NCBI GenBank assembly: GCA_015207585.1
Contig: JADEWQ010000031.1
Location: 1 to 54,476, forward strand
DNA from: Pleurocapsales cyanobacterium LEGE 06147
GTDB lineage: Bacteria; Cyanobacteriota; Cyanobacteriia; Cyanobacteriales; Xenococcaceae
Direction of reading: 5' to 3'
DNA: 54,476 bases
Under the pieces are notes generated by a model, which worked only from the letters and a program-made list of their open reading frames with translations, was not told the DNA's origin and ran no database searches. Position 1 is the stretch's first letter. Each line of letters opens with the position of its first letter. The position numbers were made by a program, and so were the translations under genes. Shown piece by piece: positions 1 to 7,446 of this stretch.

Positions 1-225
1 GAAGTACCACCTTCAGTAAGCTAGTTAGTACTCTAGGTACATAGTCTAGTCAACGTTTTAGTCTTTAGGAAACTAATTGGTTAGATAGTTTCTTTCAAGC
101 CCTCACCTCCGGTGATGGGTTATTGACAAACCGCAAATAAATGATTAAGTTGATTTGTCGTTTGTTTTTTGTTATTTATTATTGGTACTGATAATCTGTC
201 ATAGCTCTCAGAATCAAGAGGTTTC

Positions 226-729
226 ATGGTTAACCTAAGTCATATCTTGGGACTCGTTATCTGTTTTGTCGGTGCTTTTATCTTCTCTAGCTTTGTGGAA
301 TATTGGTTGCACCGCTTGATGCATGTTTTTCCTAAAGTTTTTCCCACTCATCCCAGACATCACCGCAATAATGCAGGGCAAGGTTTTTTATGGGAGTTTC
401 GAGATTATGTCCTGGGTAGCTCTATCTTGATGTTTGTTCCTTTTTTTATCTCATGGGAAATTGGTCTGAGTTGGTTACTCGGAGCTTTAGCTTATGCTGC
501 TTTTGCTGCCTACGCCCATCAGTTGCAACATGACAACCCTAAAGCTTGCTTTTGGATGAAAATGCCAGTTCACTATGTCCATCACGAATACAATCAATGG
601 CATCACAATTTTGGCTTAGGAGTAGACTGGTGGGATTATGTATTTGGAACCTACCAAGAGGCTGATTGGTTGTCAGAAAAAGCCAAAGATTTACCCAAGA
701 AAAAATTATTGGAATTAAAGTGGCTCTAA
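226..729 (+). CDS. Membrane fatty-acid hydroxylase / sterol-desaturase family protein
   Basis: This 167-aa integral membrane protein has the histidine clusters of the non-haem di-iron fatty-acid hydroxylase superfamily: HRLMH near residue 29, HPRHH near 42, HQLQH near 98, and HYVHH followed by WHHNFG near 116-128. Hydrophobic stretches lie at about 7-27 and 61-95. Family members hydroxylate or desaturate lipid or carotenoid chains; the substrate here cannot be read. AAGAGGT sits 4-8 nt before the ATG and supports this start. It converges with the next gene, overlapping its 3' end by 15 bp. Family call is firm, substrate unknown. Confidence 0.85.
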   Translation: MVNLSHILGLVICFVGAFIFSSFVEYWLHRLMHVFPKVFPTHPRHHRNNAGQGFLWEFRDYVLGSSILMFVPFFISWEIGLSWLLGALAYAAFAAYAHQLQHDNPKACFWMKMPVHYVHHEYNQWHHNFGLGVDWWDYVFGTYQEADWLSEKAKDLPKKKLLELKWL

Positions 730-1512
730 TTGGATCGAATATAATGCTTCTAGCTTACCAGAGGTAGCCTGTATGAGGGGAAGTATTGTGGTTGTCTCTA
801 GGGGCAAGGATAACTCCTGATAGCGAGCAAAGGCTAGGTTTTCTGGCTTAATGGTTACATCAAAAAAAGATTTAGCTCTCAGCATTTCTCCGATCTCTTT
901 CTCTAGGGTAGCGATCGCTTCTGGAGAGAGTTTACCCTCGATTACTCCCAGACGCATGTAAAAATCATTATCTACTTGCTCGCTTAGAATATGATATTTG
1001 TGGAGTAAGTTGAATTTTTGAGCATCGCGGCGAAGATAATCTAAGTCGAGAGAAATGAAGTCTTCCCAACATGGCCAACCAATTAACACGGCTAGCAACG
1101 TTTGCTCTCCCGAGGGTTGTAGTTGAAAGGAACGTTGATAGGGATGTCGATCGCGACTTAGATAATTATAGTCTATAGAAGGATCGTAGCCCCCAAAGCG
1201 GATATTCATGGGTAAGTGATCGCTATCTAGAAGATAATTAAGAAAACCGGATAAATCTATGTATCTAATTTTTTTTCTCCCTTCCCAAAACCATTTACTC
1301 ATAACTCCTCGTTCTGTTTTTAGTCCTTCGCAGCCAACAATCGTGCCATGCACCTGTCCGAGTTGGTAACTAGTAAATTTGTGGCGAAGTATTGTTGACT
1401 CGGATAAATAAGTTTGTAATTGGGCAATTGATGCTGCTAATCGAAATGGTTTGTCACCATAAAAAGCAACTAAACTAACATTCGGAAAATCAGGAATTGA
1501 GAGAGAAAACAT
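715..1512 (-). CDS. 2H-phosphoesterase-like protein (cyanobacterial, function unknown)
   Basis: This is a soluble 265-aa protein. An HGTIVG sequence near residue 55 fits the first H-x-T-hydrophobic motif of 2H phosphoesterases (the RNA ligase/cyclic phosphodiesterase fold). The second motif seems degenerate: YMRLG near residue 187 stands where H-x-T-x-G would be expected, followed by the helix (KLSPEAIATLEKEI) that usually comes after it. If the assignment is right, it may bind rather than cleave a nucleotide ligand. It is transcribed away from the motor-like pair that starts at 1957. The family assignment is an inference from motifs only; a plain conserved hypothetical protein is the alternative. 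Confidence 0.45.
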   Translation of the reverse strand: MFSLSIPDFPNVSLVAFYGDKPFRLAASIAQLQTYLSESTILRHKFTSYQLGQVHGTIVGCEGLKTERGVMSKWFWEGRKKIRYIDLSGFLNYLLDSDHLPMNIRFGGYDPSIDYNYLSRDRHPYQRSFQLQPSGEQTLLAVLIGWPCWEDFISLDLDYLRRDAQKFNLLHKYHILSEQVDNDFYMRLGVIEGKLSPEAIATLEKEIGEMLRAKSFFDVTIKPENLAFARYQELSLPLETTTILPLIQATSGKLEALYSIQLEPL

Positions 1513-1956
1513 AAACGAACAAAATTATTGTTAAAAATTATTCGATCGAAAGACATAATACAAAAGTCAGGATTCAAAATGAAATTACTCCTGACTACTG
1601 TACGGACGAGAATTTCGCTTGCGCAGCACTGCCGCTCGCCGTAGGCGCAGCAAAGCGAAGGCAGCACCGCTCTACTCCTAACTTCTTTTTGAGAAAATAC
1701 TCTAGCTTTTAGACAATACAAACATTCACTCCAATAATCTTTCCCCGATAGTATAAGCTTGTTTAGCGGAATCGTCCTTAGGGGAAAAAGTTTGTCTAAA
1801 ATTGTCAAAAATTTACTTTAATTAGCCAATATAGAGAAAACCTTAAATTTTTTACTGCCTATAGCAGCAACTTCTTGTCAATATCGTTAGACTAAAGAAT
1901 CACAATCTAAATTTTGTGAGAGTTTAACTTTAAATAAAGCAACATAGTTTAGGATC
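1513..1956. other. Intergenic region between divergent genes, with a GC-rich dispersed repeat
   Basis: No convincing gene is present. Positions 1600-1672 are locally GC-rich and palindromic (gccgctcgccgtaggc and nearby), unlike the AT-rich surroundings. This resembles the dispersed hairpin repeats seen elsewhere in the window. Promoters for both flanking genes must lie here, but no clear -10/-35 was assigned. Confidence 0.5.
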
Positions 1957-3057
1957 ATGCAACAAATATTCTCTGCGATCGCTCTGCTGCCTCCTTTTTT
2001 AATTTTTATTTCTATAATTTTAGTTATATTACCAACAATTATTGCAATTTTATTACGTTACTCTCTTTACAGACATTTACGTGATTTGGAGCACAGTCTG
2101 AGAAGATTACTGAGTGGAGCGAGCCAAGAAGAAGCACCAAGAATTGTTCGTAAACTGCAACAAAGATTTCAGCAAACTAATAGCAATTTTGAACAAGTTA
2201 ATACAACCGCTATTATTGGTGGTGCTTATAGTCAAGAAAAGTTTGACTGGTTTGGTTTATCTTTAAATTGCGAATCAGTAAACTATTTTAGTCGTATTCT
2301 GCCTAATCTTTTACTTGCTTTCGGTTTATTAGGAACATTCCTGGGAATTACTATAAACTTGGCTAATTTAAGTCAAACTATTACTCAAATTGACATCACC
2401 GATGTAGCAAGTTTAGTAGGACAATTAAATCAACCTTTACGAGGAATGGGCATTGCTTTTATTAGCAGTTTGATCGCGATCGCCTGTAGTGCTTTGTTAA
2501 CAGTAATTAATTTACAATGGAATACCAGTACAACTAGATTAGCCTTACTTAACTTATTAGAAGATTATATTGATAATATTTTCTTACCTCAACTGCAGCC
2601 ACCTCATCCCCTGTCAGAAGCGATCGACCGTTTTAATCGAGATTTTGGCACTCTCTTACATAAATTAGGATACACCATTGAAGAAGCAATTACTAATTCT
2701 TTCAGTAGAATTGAACATAGTGCCAATATTTTTCAGCAAGCTGCTAGTACTTTAGAACAAAGTAGGTTTCCCGAAAAACTATCTTCGGCTACAACAGATT
2801 TAGCGATCGCCCAGAATCAATTTTCTCAATCCTCGTTAGTCCTGCAAAAATCCACTCAATCTTTTGAATATACTCTAGATTCAATGCAAAAATTATCTCG
2901 TAAGTTTATCGAGATGAGCGAAGAAATTACTAGTATCAATCAAAAATATACAACTTTAATTGAACTAAATAAACGCAAAAATGTCACAGAAGAAGCTAGT
3001 TTAAAAGAAATCAAAGCCGAGTTAGCCAGATTGGTTGCTCAAATGAAAGGAATGTAA
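1957..3057 (+). CDS. MotA/TolQ/ExbB-type proton-channel protein, ZorA-like
   Basis: This 366-aa protein has three predicted membrane helices at about 8-33, 114-135 and 163-186. The second contains GLLGTFLGI and the third GMGIAFISSLIA, the pattern of the MotA/TolQ/ExbB/ZorA stator family. A long helical C-terminal tail (about 215-366, rich in Gln, Ser and Leu) follows, as in ZorA of the Zorya phage-defence motor; ExbB is shorter. The next gene on the same strand encodes the matching peptidoglycan-binding partner. Together they should form an inner-membrane ion-driven stator. The usual Zorya effectors (ZorC/ZorD or ZorE) are not adjacent. Stator family is secure; role in defence or elsewhere is open. 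Confidence 0.75.
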   Translation: MQQIFSAIALLPPFLIFISIILVILPTIIAILLRYSLYRHLRDLEHSLRRLLSGASQEEAPRIVRKLQQRFQQTNSNFEQVNTTAIIGGAYSQEKFDWFGLSLNCESVNYFSRILPNLLLAFGLLGTFLGITINLANLSQTITQIDITDVASLVGQLNQPLRGMGIAFISSLIAIACSALLTVINLQWNTSTTRLALLNLLEDYIDNIFLPQLQPPHPLSEAIDRFNRDFGTLLHKLGYTIEEAITNSFSRIEHSANIFQQAASTLEQSRFPEKLSSATTDLAIAQNQFSQSSLVLQKSTQSFEYTLDSMQKLSRKFIEMSEEITSINQKYTTLIELNKRKNVTEEASLKEIKAELARLVAQMKGM

Positions 3058-3180
3058 GTAGATCGGTCTAAGAAGAAGTCAGGAGTTAGGAGCCAGAAGT
3101 CAGAATAAATTAGTTACAGACCTTACTAAAATCCTTCTGATTTCTGAATTTCGTATTCTGTCTACTTGTTTAAAGGGAAT

Positions 3181-3288
3181 AAGAAACAGTGAACAGTGAT
3201 TACCTTGGGCGATTTTAAGTAAAGTAATAATCTATCTAACACCTAACACCTCATCTCGGTTTTATATTTATTTATACTCACTTACTTA
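3181..3288. repeat. Inverted-repeat element, left copy (partner at 6229-6334)
   Basis: This ~105-bp stretch matches the reverse complement of 6229-6334 with small gaps. Shared blocks include AAGTAATAATCTA, CCTAACACCTAA and ATCTCGGTTTTATATTTAT. It lies between the zorA-like and zorB-like genes, enlarging their spacer to 269 bp. It has no coding potential and looks like a dispersed cyanobacterial repeat. Confidence 0.8.
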
Positions 3289-3326
3289 ATTATTTACAGC
3301 AATAATCATTTTAAAAGAGTGTACCC

Positions 3327-4172
3327 ATGGGCAAAAAACAACTGCATCGCACTTATGAAGCCATTGAAGAGTTAAATATTTGGCCGTCTTTTACCGATCT
3401 AATTGCCAACGCTTTTATGATTATCAGCCTCTTCTTACTCTTGGCTTTATTTAAATCACTATTTTTGAAAACGGCAGCAGACGAAACTGAGTTAAATCTG
3501 AGTGAAACTGAAAGACAAGTAAGAATTTTAAAACGAGAAATAGCCGTTTTAGAAAATGAATTGGGAGAAAGTACGGATACTATTAGGCAATTAAGAAAAG
3601 GGTCGGCACAATTACAAACTTTACTACAGCGTAGTAATAGCCGGGTAAATATCTTGGAATCAGAAGTAAATCGCTTAAAATCAGCTCCTCCTGTAGTTGT
3701 CATTCAAGATTCGGGAGAATTTCAATTTGCTTCTGGCAGTGCTGAATTACCAAGTGAATTAAGACAATATATCATCACAGATTTAGTAGAAAGAATCGAG
3801 CAAATTAGTCAAGAACGCAATCTCTATATTGTAGAAGTAATTGGGCATACTGACGGACAAATTAATGTTAACAGTCCTAGTAATTTAGACCAACAATTAG
3901 AAGCAGTAGCCAAGGGAGAGCGATCGATTAACAGTCTCAGTCCTGGTTCTAATGTCGATCTAGGTTTGATGAGAGCATTAGAAGTAGTAAAAGAACTGCA
4001 AGAAATTCAAAAACAAGGACGTTTGGAGGGAGTAAGATTTCGTGCCTATTCTGCTGCTCAACTATTGCTTCCTTCGGGAGATTTTGCTTCTATAAATCGC
4101 GTACCAGATGCAAGTAGAAGAAGAATTGAAATTCGTTTTTCTCCTATAGGAAAAGCAGAAACAATTAGATAA
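3327..4172 (+). CDS. MotB/OmpA-domain stator protein, ZorB-like
   Basis: This 281-aa protein has a short cytoplasmic N-terminus and one membrane helix at about 21-48 that begins WPSFTDLIANAF. Asp24 sits where MotB and ZorB carry their proton-binding Asp. A coiled coil follows (about 55-120), then an OmpA-like peptidoglycan-binding domain (about 125-275) with GHTDG at 173-177. The domain has an extra loop at about 180-205, a feature also seen in ZorB-type proteins (from memory). It pairs with the gene at 1957, but the two are separated by an inverted-repeat copy rather than closely coupled. It could equally be called a cyanobacterial OmpA/MotB protein. Confidence 0.75.
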   Translation: MGKKQLHRTYEAIEELNIWPSFTDLIANAFMIISLFLLLALFKSLFLKTAADETELNLSETERQVRILKREIAVLENELGESTDTIRQLRKGSAQLQTLLQRSNSRVNILESEVNRLKSAPPVVVIQDSGEFQFASGSAELPSELRQYIITDLVERIEQISQERNLYIVEVIGHTDGQINVNSPSNLDQQLEAVAKGERSINSLSPGSNVDLGLMRALEVVKELQEIQKQGRLEGVRFRAYSAAQLLLPSGDFASINRVPDASRRRIEIRFSPIGKAETIR

Positions 4173-4212
4173 GTTGCTACTAGTATAGCTGCGCGAAAGT
4201 AAAAAGTAAAAA

Positions 4213-4257
4213 AGCCCATTATAACCTAGGCGTTTCATCGCTCTAGAATAATGGGTT
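4213..4257 (-). terminator. Stem-loop, terminator-like on the minus strand
   Basis: AGCCCATTAT (4213-4222) pairs with ATAATGGGTT (4248-4257). On the minus strand the stem is followed by CTTTTTTACTTTTTAC. It lies just after the zorB-like stop codon and could stop transcription in either direction, though the T run is on the minus side. Confidence 0.4.
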
Positions 4258-4337
4258 TGTGTTCTGAGATGAAAATTATTTTTAACCGCAATCTGGATAA
4301 AATTTATGGGTTGACTTAATTAATGGCAAAATTATAA

Positions 4338-4575
4338 ATGCCGATTCCATCAGAAATACAATCGCTCATTAACCGTTTAAGCCAGGAATTAGAGGAAATT
4401 GAGGAAGAAGTGCTAGAAGACGGATTCGTGAAACTATGAAAAACTGTCAGCGTAACAGGTCAAACCTGAGATTTTGAGCGAATCGGGAGAAGATTTGGCT
4501 GCCTTACTGGGTGAGGTAATAGAAACTAAGATAAGAAGTAGAAATTTACTCAACCGCTTGAGAGATTTATCATGA
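4338..4575 (+). pseudogene. Degraded cyanobacterial hypothetical gene (two frame-shifted pieces)
   Basis: ATG 4338 opens a 33-residue acidic piece (MPIPSEIQSLINRL then QELEEIEEEV) ending at TGA 4437-4439. A second piece in another frame (4474-4575) reads GEDLAALLGEVIETK then NLLNRLRDLS. From memory, the two look like the N- and C-termini of one conserved cyanobacterial protein of about 110-120 aa, with the middle deleted and the frame lost. The stop overlaps ATG 4572 of a further 17-codon stub. Family recognition is from memory; the broken structure is visible directly. Confidence 0.5.
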
Positions 4576-4643
4576 AACAATTACCATTTGAGGAACGCGC
4601 TACAATCTCTTCTAGACCAAGCTAGATTAACTAGAAGATTTTT

Positions 4644-4853
4644 ATGTTTCTCAGCGAATTATCACCTATCGTTAAAGAACTACTACAACAACCTATTGCC
4701 TTCACTGGTGGCTTCTTTTCTGGGTTACTGCGGCTCGATCCCAACGATGAACCCCTAGCTAGTTGGCTAAGCAAACAAGGATATACTAGTACCGACAGAG
4801 ATGATAACCAAAACAATGGCAGTGATGGTCCTCATTCGATTTCCATTGAATAG
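4644..4853 (+). CDS. Small conserved cyanobacterial protein upstream of recF
   Basis: This 69-aa protein has a hydrophobic N-terminal half (LSELSPIVKELLQQPIAF then TGGFFSGLLRL) and an acidic, Asn-rich tail. The sequence is typical of a short conserved cyanobacterial family with no known function. The upstream codons in frame contain a stop at 4632-4634. Residues resembling a longer N-terminus (EQAR-like) occur in other frames just upstream, so the gene may have lost part of its 5' end together with the decayed neighbour. It ends 49 bp before recF, on the same strand. Whether it is still functional is uncertain. Confidence 0.55.
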   Translation: MFLSELSPIVKELLQQPIAFTGGFFSGLLRLDPNDEPLASWLSKQGYTSTDRDDNQNNGSDGPHSISIE

Positions 4854-4902
4854 ACAAACGATCGCTGTTCAAAAAAACTCGTTTGTGATTCCCAGATCGT
4901 GA

Positions 4903-6045
4903 ATGTATTTAAAAAATCTACACCTGCGGTCTTTCCGTAACTACATAGACCAGCAGGTGGCTTTTTCAGCGCAAAAAACGATTCTGGTTGGCAATAATGC
5001 TCAAGGAAAGTCAAATCTGCTCGAAGCAGTGGAGTTGCTTGCTACCTTAAAAAGTCATCGAGCCAATCGCGATCGCGAGTTAGTAAGAGAAGGTGCTGCT
5101 ACGGGTCAAATTGAAGCGATCTTAGAACGAGCTTATGGTGTAACAGAACTAGGTTTAACTTTCCGCAAGCAAGGAAGACGTACTGCCGCTCTCAATAAAG
5201 AATCTTTGCGCCGTCAACTAGATTTTTTAGGAACGCTCAATGCAGTACAATTTTCCAGTCTTGATTTGGAATTAGTCAGAGGCACCCCAGAATCTCGTCG
5301 TAATTGGATTGACGCGCTTTTAATTCAACTAGAGCCAGTCTATGCTCACATACTGCAACAGTACGAGCGAGTTTTACGCCAACGCAATGCTTTACTTAAA
5401 GCGATTCGACAGCAGCAAGAGGAACAATTAGAAACATCGCCAAATTCCCCAGATGTTTCTCAACTACAATTGTGGGACGAGCAATTAGCTGCTGCAGGTT
5501 CTAGGGTAACGAGGCGAAGAGCGAGAGTTTTGTCTAGATTAGCTCCCATTGCCAGAGCCTGGCACGCTACTATTAGCAAACAAACGGAAGTATTAGAAAT
5601 AAAATACGCTCCCAATATTGATTGGACTGAAGACGAACCAGAAAAAGTACAACAAGCTTTTCGAGCTAAAATCGAACGGCGACGGCTTGCCGAACAACAT
5701 CAAGGGAAGACAGTTGTAGGACCCCATCGAGATGAAATTGAATTTATAATCGACCAAACACCCGCTCGCTATTATGGTTCCCAAGGACAACAACGCACCC
5801 TAGTTTTAGCTCTAAAATTAGCCGAACTCAAACTAATTGAAGAGGTAGTCGGCGAACCACCTCTTCTTCTATTAGATGATGTTTTGGCCGAACTCGACCC
5901 CAACCGTCAAAATCAACTGCTCAATGCCATTGGCGATCGCTTTCAAACTCTGATTACGACTACCCATATTGGCTCTTTTGACGTACAATGGCTCAAAGAT
6001 TCTCAAATTCTCACCGTCGAAGCAGGAAGAATCAGTGAGCATTAA
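4903..6045 (+). CDS. recF: DNA replication and repair protein RecF
   Basis: This 380-aa SMC-like ATPase acts with RecO and RecR to load RecA at ssDNA-dsDNA junctions during gap repair. It opens with the family-typical YLKNLHLRSFRNY. Walker A is GNNAQGKS (30-37), the ABC signature is YGSQGQQR near 288, and Walker B is PLLLLDDVLAELD near 320. Length matches the family. It is not next to dnaN or gyrB, as is common in cyanobacteria. ATG 4903 fits the conserved N-terminus. Identification is secure. Confidence 0.96.
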   Translation: MYLKNLHLRSFRNYIDQQVAFSAQKTILVGNNAQGKSNLLEAVELLATLKSHRANRDRELVREGAATGQIEAILERAYGVTELGLTFRKQGRRTAALNKESLRRQLDFLGTLNAVQFSSLDLELVRGTPESRRNWIDALLIQLEPVYAHILQQYERVLRQRNALLKAIRQQQEEQLETSPNSPDVSQLQLWDEQLAAAGSRVTRRRARVLSRLAPIARAWHATISKQTEVLEIKYAPNIDWTEDEPEKVQQAFRAKIERRRLAEQHQGKTVVGPHRDEIEFIIDQTPARYYGSQGQQRTLVLALKLAELKLIEEVVGEPPLLLLDDVLAELDPNRQNQLLNAIGDRFQTLITTTHIGSFDVQWLKDSQILTVEAGRISEH

Positions 6046-6228
6046 GCTCATCCTCCGCACTTAACATAGCAGTGCTTTTACCCACTGCGGTGAGATGAAG
6101 CGAGTACGATTATTTAACAATTTAGACATAAATTGTTAAAAACAAGGGTTTTTGGTTAATGTATAATATCTATTCCTAATTAAATTAGCAACACCAAAAT
6201 TCGCTTGTTCCAAAGTGGACCAAATCTA

Positions 6229-6334
6229 AGTAAGTGGGTATAAATAAATATAAATATAAAACCGAGATTAGGTGTTAGGTAGATTATTACTTAACCTAAT
6301 ACCTGTTAACTCTGGTGACTGTTCTCTGTTTCTT
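6229..6334. repeat. Inverted-repeat element, right copy (partner at 3181-3288)
   Basis: The reverse complement of this segment reproduces 3181-3288, including AAGTAATAATCTA and ATCTCGGTTTTATATTTAT. The two copies face each other across about 2.9 kb that contains the zorB-like gene, the degraded gene and recF. Confidence 0.8.
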
Positions 6335-6474
6335 CTACCATCATTTTCTATTTAATTTGACCGACCTACTTACCGAATCTGAAATAATCAAGAAACTCAG
6401 CACTAAAAGAGCTAGAAATGTACCGTTAAAATTAGAAGCTCGTCCAGCTATCCTTATTCTATTTCAATATTTTG

Positions 6475-6480
6475 GGAGGT
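6475..6480 (+). promoter_or_regulatory. Ribosome-binding site deciding the start at 6489
   Basis: A perfect GGAGGT lies 8 nt before ATG 6489. It shows that translation starts here and not at the upstream in-frame codon at 6315, which would run through the dispersed repeat. Confidence 0.8.
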
Positions 6481-6488
6481 TAAAAATC

Positions 6489-7267
6489 ATGGTTTTTAAA
6501 ACTTCTGTTTTTGAAGTGTTTGAATATGATTACAATGGCGATGGCATTATTAATGAAAAATCAACTATTAATAACATCTACGACCAAAATAATAATTTAA
6601 TTAGTTTGAGAATTGAAGATGATTATGGCGCTGACGGCATTATTAATGACAAATTAATCATCAATAATGTCTGTAACGAAAATCACGATCTAATTAGTTT
6701 GGTATTTGAATACGATTATGATGCCAATGGCATTATTGATAGCAAATCAACTATCAATAATATCTACGACCAAAATAACAATTTAATCAGTTTTGTGTTC
6801 GAATACGATTTCAATAACGATGGCATTGTTAATGAAAAACTAACCATCAATAATGTCTATGACCAAAATAACGATTTAATCACTTCGGTATTTGAATACG
6901 ATTACGATGCCAATGGCATCATTGATGAAAAATTAACAATAATGTCTATAACGAAAATAACGATTTAATCAGTTCGGTGTTCGAAGATGATTATGGTGTT
7001 GATGGCATCATTGATTTCAGAATCATCTATAGTGCAACCTACAAAGAAGGTGATGCACCAGATATTTTTGTGGTTACCGCTAAACAAGGACATGACTCGA
7101 TCGCTGACTTTGAACAAGGAGTAGATCGGATTGGACTGCCTCAGGGGATTACATTCAGTCAACTATCATTTATTGACAAGCAAATTTTGTACGAGGGTCA
7201 CACCTTAGCCATTTTAACTGGAATTGAGACTGCAACCCTCAATGCTAATGATTTCATTCAACTTTAA
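6489..7267 (+). pseudogene. Frameshifted protein with 31-residue acidic (Ca-binding-like) repeats
   Basis: After ten residues, five tandem 31-aa units follow (6519-6979), each like FEYDYDANGIIDEK then LTINNVYDQNNDLIS. The D-x-[ND]-x-[DN]-G-I pattern resembles calcium-binding loops. The fifth DNA unit lacks 4 nt (TTAACAATAATG where its sister has TTAACCATCAATAATG), so frame 1 stops at 6968. The sequence resumes in another frame (to 7267) with a sixth partial unit and a domain containing DIFVV, DFEQGVDRIGL and LTGIETATLNANDF, typical of the C-termini of cyanobacterial RTX-like secreted proteins. Restoring 4 nt would give about 260 aa. It is therefore a recently broken gene or a sequencing error. 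No signal peptide is seen, as usual for type I secretion. Confidence 0.75.
6519..6979 (+). repeat. Five tandem copies of a 93-bp unit
   Basis: The unit boundary falls at each TTTGAATAT/TTCGAATAC-like codon run. Five units would occupy 465 bp, but the array spans 461 bp because unit 5 lost 4 nt. A partial sixth unit starts at 6980. Confidence 0.85.
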
Positions 7268-7359
7268 TTTTAAATCCAATGACCTGTTAGTTTGATTTTG
7301 GTCATAAGAGCAGACAAAACAACTGTGATCGCATAATGATGAGGTCTGGGACTAGTTGA

Positions 7360-7440
7360 CTTTAGCTGAATCTGGCATTCATCCCCGCGCTGTTCCAGGT
7401 CAGCGTCGGGAGAAGTCACCTAATATTAATTAGGGGCTAA
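7360..7440. repeat. Structured repeat, possible IS200/IS605 end remnant
   Basis: The stretch has a stem CCC(CG)CGCTG with CAGCG(TC)GGG around 7384-7412, and CTAAT/ATTAG nearby. The motif CATTCATCCCCGCG resembles right-end sequence of cyanobacterial TnpB elements, but no transposase is present here. It separates two convergent genes. This call is weak. Confidence 0.3.
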
Positions 7441-7446
7441 GGTTTG

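Larger units (their letters stand above)
6046..6488. other. Intergenic region holding the right repeat arm
   Basis: The region after recF has an imperfect stem (CCGCA at ~6056 with TGCGG at ~6086) without a clear T run. It then carries the inverted-repeat copy at 6229-6334 and the leader of the repeat protein. An open frame runs through it from 6315, but the strong ribosome-binding site at 6475 marks the real start of the next gene. Confidence 0.6.

Noticed and set aside
1470-1808. Open frame of 112 codons on the minus strand
   Set aside because: It crosses a GC-rich dispersed repeat and overlaps the start of the 2H-like gene in another frame, with no ribosome-binding site or recognisable motif.
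1957-4172. A complete Zorya defence system
   Set aside because: ZorC, ZorD and ZorE are absent nearby; downstream are a decayed gene and recF, so only the motor pair can be claimed.
6315-6488. Upstream extension of the repeat protein
   Set aside because: It reads through a non-coding inverted repeat; the GGAGGT at 6475 and the conserved-looking start at 6489 are far better.
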